From positions 1 through 20,636 of the forward strand of contig JBHIVA010000037.1 of NCBI GenBank assembly GCA_042138015.1: a stretch of 20,636 nucleotides of DNA, in the 5' to 3' direction. The position numbers were made by a program, and so were the translations under genes. Shown one piece after another: positions 16,558 to 20,636 of the stretch. Origin of the DNA: TH1177 sp042138015. GTDB lineage: Archaea > Thermoproteota > Nitrososphaeria > Nitrososphaerales > Nitrososphaeraceae. Numbering within the stretch: position 1 is the stretch's first letter; every line of letters starts with the position of its first letter. The notes below the pieces were generated by a model that saw nothing but the letters and a program-made list of their open reading frames with translations, was not told where the DNA came from and searched no databases.

Positions 16558-16869
16558 AATTTTAGGTCATTAATACATCTATTTTATCGCATCTTACAAG
16601 TTACAAGTAGGTATTCTTTTTAATAGTTGCATATTTTCCCAGCTCTATTGAGTGAAGGATAAATTAGTAAATTTGCTACATATTTCTATTATGTTATTAG
16701 TTAAATTTTTTTATTACATTTTCTCTACTTAATCTCAAAATTTTCCTTATCGTTACAAACCCATTTCCTTCTTGAATGTATAATCTAGTTGTTTACATGT
16801 AATCAAGCAAACAAGTTAGTTAGTATATGACTTTATATTGGCTATATATTTTATAAAGATAAAGATACT

Positions 16870-17331
16870 TTATATAGATTTTTTTTCCATTCTAGTGGTT
16901 GATTTCTGTATTTCAGGTATTTTCCAAGCATATAATGTGACTATAACTGACATTGTAAATAAGATGATCCCTATACCTAAATGTAAAGTCACTAGGTGTG
17001 CATGGAGACGTTCAATAATTACAAATGCGCCCAAGGTTATTTGTGAAATTACAGCAGATCCAGCTATTAGTGAAGCAATTTTCATTCCTTTGGGAGATTC
17101 ATGAGATTTTAACGTAAAAATCATGGTAACTATTACCATTAGTCCTGTTATGGCAGCAATTGTTCTGTGAAAATACTCTATAATAAAATCTTCAAGCGGT
17201 ATCAATCCCGCAGGACACAATGGCCAATCTGGACACGATAATCCTACTCCAGAGGCACTTACATAACCACCTATAAAAACTAGTGCGAAAAGAATCGATA
17301 AAGTAGAAAAAGAAAGAATTTTTAAAAGCAT
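16870..17331 (-). CDS. ctaA: Half-size heme A synthase (CtaA/COX15 family), copy 2
   Basis: The 153-residue, four-helix protein is the second half-size CtaA of the window and makes heme A for the oxidase encoded just upstream. The Cys-pair loop SCPDWPLCPAG, EYFHR (helix 2 heme-ligand His with its Glu) and HAHLVTLHLGIG (helix 4 His) are all present. It differs widely from copy 1 outside these motifs, so the two are old paralogues. Because full-length CtaA is a fusion of two such halves, the copies might form a homo- or hetero-oligomer. It is the last gene of the oxidase cluster, 58 bp after the cupredoxin gene, but has no Shine-Dalgarno; an ATAAAAAG-type box at about 17355-17362 gives its own leaderless start at ATG 17331. 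The heme O synthase gene ctaB is not in the window. Confidence 0.93.
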   Translation of the reverse strand: MLLKILSFSTLSILFALVFIGGYVSASGVGLSCPDWPLCPAGLIPLEDFIIEYFHRTIAAITGLMVIVTMIFTLKSHESPKGMKIASLIAGSAVISQITLGAFVIIERLHAHLVTLHLGIGIILFTMSVIVTLYAWKIPEIQKSTTRMEKKSI

Positions 17332-17354
17332 TTATTTATATTCGCATTATTCTA

Positions 17355-17362
17355 CTTTTTAT
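17355..17362 (-). promoter_or_regulatory. TATA-like box of ctaA copy 2
   Basis: ATAAAAAG on the minus strand is centred about 27 nt ahead of ATG 17331. It lies inside the operon gap after the cupredoxin stop codon, suggesting an internal promoter. Confidence 0.35.
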
Positions 17363-17389
17363 CCTTCACAACACAAGTTTTCCATTGTG

Positions 17390-17698
17390 TCATTCCACCG
17401 TTAATGATCCTGTCATATATGGATGAACTGTACAATAATAGGTATATGTACCTGGTTCAACATCTGTAGTTTCAAGCACTGCTGATTCGCCACCATTTAT
17501 GATACTGGTATCAAATATTTTACCTGATGTTGAGTCGCTAGGACCTTCACCATTAGTAACAGTATGAGGCATGGCATCAACGTTATCTACAAGAACTGTT
17601 TCTCCTTGTTTTACAGATAGTGGTTCTGGCTCATAGGAAGGATTTCCCTGTGTTGCAGACCCTTCTAGAATTGTAAGCGTAACATCTGCACTTGGTTT
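17390..17698 (-). repeat. Cupredoxin module, copy in the anchored protein
   Basis: These 309 nt (102 codons plus stop) align without gaps to 19524-19832. By hand, 89 of 102 residues are the same, and the DNA is also clearly similar with many synonymous third-position changes. This is a duplicated domain at the 3' ends of two genes of the same operon. Confidence 0.85.
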
Positions 17699-17950
17699 TT
17701 CTGTGTCTTGTGTAGCAGCTGTAGATTCAGACGGAATTGGTGTAGGTTCAGGTTTTTCGAATGTAGCTAATGATTGAAGGTCTACTTGTGGTTTGATTTT
17801 GGATGATGGTGGAGGAACACTGAAATTACTTTCAAAGTTTGTGATAGCATATACAGCACCTACAATCATTATACCAACAACAATGGCTAGTCCTTTACCT
17901 AGCCTCCTGGGGGTAGTTCTAATGATGTGGTTCTCGTCGTCTGTAGTCAT
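17390..17950 (-). CDS. Membrane-anchored cupredoxin (plastocyanin/amicyanin-like)
   Basis: The 186-residue protein has a short basic N terminus, a membrane helix (about 21-38, LAIVVGIMIVGAVYAITN), a Pro/Thr/Ser-rich linker (44-84), and a type 1 copper domain (85-186). Copper ligands are His129 (DAMPHTVT), Cys173, His176 and Met179 (CTVHPYM). It should face outside and carry electrons, most simply to the oxidase whose genes adjoin it. The domain is about 87% identical to the one fused to CoxB. The start is ATG 17950, not the in-frame TTG 17965: a GGAGGAG Shine-Dalgarno (17954-17961) sits at the proper distance from the ATG and overlaps the extra codons. The gene overlaps the end of coxA by 32 bp, showing translational coupling. 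Confidence 0.93.
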   Translation of the reverse strand: MTTDDENHIIRTTPRRLGKGLAIVVGIMIVGAVYAITNFESNFSVPPPSSKIKPQVDLQSLATFEKPEPTPIPSESTAATQDTEKPSADVTLTILEGSATQGNPSYEPEPLSVKQGETVLVDNVDAMPHTVTNGEGPSDSTSGKIFDTSIINGGESAVLETTDVEPGTYTYYCTVHPYMTGSLTVE

Positions 17951-19442
17951 AATACTCCTCCCCAATCTTGAATGGGTCCCTCATATCAGCAAGGGCACCT
18001 TTAGCTGAACTCTTCAACAGGTTGTATATCATTAGCAAGTATGAAAATCCCACTACCCATGCACCAGTAGATGCTATTTGGTTCATTATAATCCATTCTT
18101 CTAGTGGCACGTAGTCAAAGTAACGTCTTGGCATTCCGTATAATCCTAAAACATGTTGTGTCATAAAAACTACTATGATACCAGTAAATGCAGCAACGAA
18201 ATGAATCTTTGCCAATTTTTCATTGTACATTCTCCCAGTTATAAGGGGGAATATATAGTACAAGAAACCTGTAAATGTAAGAGATACCGTTCCCATTAGA
18301 ATTAAATGGAAATGTCCAACTACCCAGTAACTATCATGAGTAATAAAGTCAAGTGGTAACGCAGTGTTTACAACACCACCAGCACCTGATGCGAAGAATA
18401 ACAATATTGCACCAATAGCGAAAAGCATTGGTGGGGCGAACTTTATTCTTCCTCCCCACATTGTGGCGATCCAGTTAAAGACGTGCATGGCTGACGCTGG
18501 TACAGCTGCTAGTGTTCCTACCATGAAAACAGTTTTTTCCGTAAAACTCATACCAACTGCAAGCATGTGATGTGCCCAGGATGCAAACCCTATTGTTGCT
18601 AGCAACATAAATGCTATTACTCCGGACTGATAACTGTATATTGGTTTTCGTGAGAATTTAGGAATCATTTCGTACAGCATACCAACCCCTGGTAAAAGGA
18701 ATATGTATACCTCAGGATGGAATGTAAACCAGAATAGATGCTGGTAAGCAATCGGATCCCCTCCTAGAGCAGGATTAAAGAAGCCAGAGACCCCCAACCT
18801 ATCCGTATAAGTCATTATCAAAGCAGCCGCAAATGTCGGTATAGCAACAAGTTGCATAAATGAGATAGCTAAAATAGCCCAAGCAAATAGAGACATCTTC
18901 ATTATAGGAAGATCAGGATGCTTACAACGTAGGATCGTTACTACAAAATTTATAGAACCTAGAATAGAAGATAGTCCTAATATTTTTAGCCCAAATATCC
19001 ATAACTCGGCAGCTGGTCCTGGTGCTCTTATAATTGAATAAGGAGGATAGGCAGTCCAACCTAGATCTGCAAATCCTAACCAAACCATACCTGCACCTAC
19101 AGGTATCATCCAAAATGCGACAGCATTCAGTTTTGGCCAAGCCATGTCTTTGTATCGGACCAAGAGAGGAATAAGATAATTACCAATACCAGCAGCAAAA
19201 GGTATAGCCCATAGAAAGAGCATTGTAGTTCCATGAACGGTGAAAAATCTATGGAAAGTACTGGGGTCTGGAATGATTTGTTGACCTGGTAAAAATAATT
19301 CTGCCCTTATAGCCAATGCTAATGCACCACCCATCATTAGAAAAGTTATCGAGAAAATAATATACAATAAACCAATATCCGTATGATGAGTTGAGAAAAT
19401 TATTTCCCATAGTGGACGTGGTTTTTTAACTTCTAAAACCAT
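17919..19442 (-). CDS. coxA: Cytochrome c oxidase-type terminal oxidase subunit I
   Basis: The 507-residue, 12-helix heme-copper oxidase subunit reduces O2 to water and pumps protons. Visible ligands: low-spin heme His in FTVHGTTM; CuB/cross-link HPEVY (His242, Glu244, Tyr246); CuB WAHHM; heme ligands in GHFHL. D-channel positions are kept (GNY, KDMAWPKLN). The K-channel Lys of the GIKVFSW motif is replaced by His320 (SAMHVFNW; codon 18483-18485), and the residue before HPEVY is Phe241 instead of the usual Gly. This is A-type in overall form. Start ATG 19442 has a strong Shine-Dalgarno GGAGGA (19449-19454), six bases away. It follows coxB by 81 bp and its 3' end overlaps the cupredoxin gene. 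Confidence 0.97.
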   Translation of the reverse strand: MVLEVKKPRPLWEIIFSTHHTDIGLLYIIFSITFLMMGGALALAIRAELFLPGQQIIPDPSTFHRFFTVHGTTMLFLWAIPFAAGIGNYLIPLLVRYKDMAWPKLNAVAFWMIPVGAGMVWLGFADLGWTAYPPYSIIRAPGPAAELWIFGLKILGLSSILGSINFVVTILRCKHPDLPIMKMSLFAWAILAISFMQLVAIPTFAAALIMTYTDRLGVSGFFNPALGGDPIAYQHLFWFTFHPEVYIFLLPGVGMLYEMIPKFSRKPIYSYQSGVIAFMLLATIGFASWAHHMLAVGMSFTEKTVFMVGTLAAVPASAMHVFNWIATMWGGRIKFAPPMLFAIGAILLFFASGAGGVVNTALPLDFITHDSYWVVGHFHLILMGTVSLTFTGFLYYIFPLITGRMYNEKLAKIHFVAAFTGIIVVFMTQHVLGLYGMPRRYFDYVPLEEWIIMNQIASTGAWVVGFSYLLMIYNLLKSSAKGALADMRDPFKIGEEYYDYRRREPHH

Positions 19443-19448
19443 TTCTTT

Positions 19449-19454
19449 TCCTCC
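19449..19454 (-). promoter_or_regulatory. Shine-Dalgarno of coxA
   Basis: GGAGGA on the minus strand, six bases ahead of ATG 19442. It supports this start and contrasts with the leaderless genes elsewhere in the window. Confidence 0.7.
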
Positions 19455-19523
19455 ATCAACATCAAATTATATTTTTTACAAATTATCTTATAAATAAAAG
19501 TATTTTCCTTTTTCATATTCAAA

Positions 19524-19832
19524 TCACTCTACCGTTAAAGTTCCTGTCATGTATGGATGTACTGTACAATAATAATCGTATGCACCAGGTTCAACATCTG
19601 CAGTTTCAATTACTGCTGATTCACCCCCATTTATGATGCTTGTATCAAAGATTGTACCAGAGACTGAATCGCTAGGTCCAGCACCATTTGTAACAGTATG
19701 GGGCATTGCATCTACATTATCTACTAGTATTGTCTCTCCTTGCTTTACTGTTAGGGAGTCTGGTTCATAGGCAGGATTTCCCTGTGTTGCAGATCCTTCT
19801 AGAATAGTAAGTGTAACATCTGCACTTGGTTT
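19524..19832 (-). repeat. Cupredoxin module, copy fused to CoxB
   Basis: Partner of 17390-17698: same length, no gaps, about 87% protein identity. It forms the last 102 residues of the CoxB C-terminal part, starting KPSADVTLTI. Confidence 0.85.
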
Positions 19833-20324
19833 CTGTTCTTCAGCAGCAGGTTCTGCTACTGGAGCAGCCTGAACATCCTCATTTTCTGCAGATACTTCTT
19901 TTAATTCTGGTGGTTCAACAAATAACTGAGCTTTCATATCATAATGACTATAACCACAATATTCTCTACACTGAATTAAATATACACCTTCTTGATCAAA
20001 CATGCTCCATAAAGTATTTATCCTTCCTGGAACAGCATCCATCAAAATTGTAAAGTCTGGAACATTAAAATTGTGATTTACATCCAGTGATGTGATTTCG
20101 AATCGATATGGAATGTCTTTTTTTACATGAAGTTCATTGATTTCCTTCGTTCCATCTGCATGCTCAAAACTCCAGAACCATTGTTGCCCTATAACTTTTA
20201 TAGTCTCTGCTTCTGGAGGGACATGTTCTAATACTCTTTCAACATCCCATGCTGCTGAGCCTACCCAAATTAGTAAGGCAGAGACAGCTCCAACATACAC
20301 CCATTCAATAGTTGCATGTCCCAT
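19524..20324 (-). CDS. coxB: Terminal oxidase subunit II, C-terminal part: TM2, CuA domain and fused cupredoxin
   Basis: The 266-residue protein begins with the second membrane helix of CoxB (about 5-26, TIEWVYVGAVSALLIWVGSAA), then the conserved VIGQQWFWSFEHADG and the outer CuA domain. CuA ligands His84 (DVNHNF), Cys119, Glu121, Cys123, His127 and Met130 (CREYCGYSHYDM) are complete. A Glu/Ala-rich linker (about 141-164) leads to a type 1 copper domain with His209, Cys253, His256 and Met259. The fusion suggests electrons pass from the blue-copper site to CuA within one chain. The first membrane helix is missing and is encoded by the upstream gene, with which it shares a TAATG stop-start overlap. 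ATG 20324 has a perfect AAGGAGGT Shine-Dalgarno (20333-20340). Confidence 0.93.
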   Translation of the reverse strand: MGHATIEWVYVGAVSALLIWVGSAAWDVERVLEHVPPEAETIKVIGQQWFWSFEHADGTKEINELHVKKDIPYRFEITSLDVNHNFNVPDFTILMDAVPGRINTLWSMFDQEGVYLIQCREYCGYSHYDMKAQLFVEPPELKEVSAENEDVQAAPVAEPAAEEQKPSADVTLTILEGSATQGNPAYEPDSLTVKQGETILVDNVDAMPHTVTNGAGPSDSVSGTIFDTSIINGGESAVIETADVEPGAYDYYCTVHPYMTGTLTVE

Positions 20325-20596
20325 TAGCTACTACCTCCTTCAGCAGCTGATTCTACTATCCTATTCTTTTTGTGGGATTCTCTATATCTCCATATAACAT
20401 AAATTATGACACCATTTACAACCGAACCAACAATAAACGCCGCTACCATCATCTCATAAAAAAGATTCCATACTTCAACTTGTCTTATTACATATCCTTC
20501 TGGAGAAACTTCAGCAAAAGCTTGTACTATAAAATCAACATAAAAAATAGTCATAAGAGGTAATAGACCCAGTAATATCACATATCTAGATTGCAA
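20324..20596 (-). CDS. Terminal oxidase subunit II, N-terminal membrane piece (split CoxB)
   Basis: The 90-residue protein has a hydrophobic N terminus (about 5-27, a signal peptide or helix) and a second helix (about 49-71, MMVAAFIVGSVVNGVIIYVIWRYRES). The latter resembles CoxB helix 1, which usually ends in an 'YxxxRYR' motif before the cytoplasmic loop. The protein stops in that loop, and the next gene starts at CoxB helix 2, so together they rebuild a normal subunit II. The start is TTG 20596: an in-frame TGA lies at 20603-20605, and no closer ATG precedes the hydrophobic segment; GGAG at 20610-20613 is a rather distant Shine-Dalgarno. An alternative is that it is a separate small oxidase subunit. 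The gene start and its promoter may lie close to the window end. Confidence 0.82.
   Translation of the reverse strand: MQSRYVILLGLLPLMTIFYVDFIVQAFAEVSPEGYVIRQVEVWNLFYEMMVAAFIVGSVVNGVIIYVIWRYRESHKKNRIVESAAEGGSS
20333..20340 (-). promoter_or_regulatory. Shine-Dalgarno of the CoxB C-terminal gene
   Basis: AAGGAGGT on the minus strand, eight bases before ATG 20324, lying inside the last codons of the upstream gene. It shows that the second CoxB piece has its own ribosome entry and is not simply the product of a frameshift. Confidence 0.75.
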
Positions 20597-20636
20597 TCTT
20601 ACTCATTAACTCCTAGTCTGGAGAATACTCATTACC

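Larger units (their letters stand above)
16010..16869. other. 860-bp region without a recognisable gene
   Basis: This lies between the ends of two convergent genes, so it needs to hold neither gene's promoter. The first 55 nt contain T-rich DNA (about 16036-16064) that can end the CBS gene transcript. Open frames here (for example 16106-16297 and 16230-16436 on the minus strand) are AT-rich, overlap each other and look random. Several short inverted repeats are present: 16205-16222, 16535-16557, and the palindromes ATTACGTAAT (16197-16206) and TTACATGTAA (16793-16802). A GC-richer patch occurs at about 16275-16300. No tRNA, CRISPR or rRNA feature was seen. Confidence 0.5.

Noticed and set aside
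17951..17965. Extension of the cupredoxin gene to an in-frame TTG at 17965
   Set aside because: The extra codons are the Shine-Dalgarno sequence of ATG 17950, so the shorter start is correct.
18364..19140. Open frames of 68-72 codons on either strand inside coxA
   Set aside because: They are shadows of a strongly conserved coding sequence.
20324..20326. CoxB split as a sequencing frameshift
   Set aside because: The overlap is a clean TAATG with a perfect Shine-Dalgarno and a sensible N terminus, which favours two real genes; reads were not available to exclude error completely.
1..20636. tRNA, rRNA, CRISPR array, insertion sequence or prophage
   Set aside because: No T-loop/anticodon pattern, no regularly spaced repeats, no transposase or integrase, and no target-site duplications were seen on reading both strands.

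Overview
The window reads as part of a chromosome of a low-GC Thaumarchaeota/Nitrososphaeria archaeon. The best match by character is the soil ammonia oxidisers of the Nitrosocosmicus type; genus level is inference from composition and gene style only, since no rRNA or amo gene is present. Supporting signs are an archaeal-type isoleucyl-tRNA synthetase, a TrmB-family regulator, a PAC2 proteasome-assembly protein, a CdvB-like ESCRT-III protein, half-size heme A synthases, a CoxB fused to a blue-copper domain, and TATA-like boxes about 26 nt ahead of many start codons.

Layout. 1-532: AT-rich, no intact gene. 533-991 (+): first half-size heme A synthase. 1194-2525 (-): two unrecognised genes. 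2665-3486 (+): an orphan beta-class DNA methyltransferase, ending at a hairpin shared with the convergent gene. 3574-6945 (-): ileS. 7097-7744 (-): a secreted or anchored PsbP/DcrB-like protein. 7857-8819 (-): PAC2-family protein, divergent from 8937-9806 (+), an NAD(P)H-hydrate dehydratase. 9998-11467 (-): TrmB-like regulator, divergent from 11643-12368 (+), a short CdvB-like ESCRT-III protein; the intergenic region between them carries two operator-like inverted repeats. 12513-14360 (-): a double short-chain dehydrogenase resembling the N-terminal half of Chloroflexus malonyl-CoA reductase. 14455-15033 (+): an exported beta-sandwich protein with a C-terminal anchor. 15143-16009 (+): a CBS-domain protein with a terminal CxxC. 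16010-16869: about 860 bp without a recognisable gene but with small hairpins. 16870-20596 (-): the terminal oxidase cluster.

The oxidase cluster runs from high to low coordinates: a CoxB N-terminal membrane piece, a CoxB second membrane segment plus CuA domain plus cupredoxin, CoxA, a membrane-anchored cupredoxin, then a second heme A synthase. Subunit II is split between its two transmembrane helices. Its fused cupredoxin is about 87% identical to the separate one, suggesting a copper relay (cupredoxin to CuA to heme a/CuB). CoxA keeps its metal ligands and D-channel residues but has His where the K-channel Lys usually sits. Genes inside the oxidase operon have clear Shine-Dalgarno sequences, whereas stand-alone genes look leaderless. 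The most interesting items are the double SDR (a possible link to the 3-hydroxypropionate/4-hydroxybutyrate cycle), the split and fused CoxB with duplicated cupredoxin, the K-channel substitution, and the CdvB-like/TrmB divergent pair. All family assignments are from reading motifs by eye; no database search was run.
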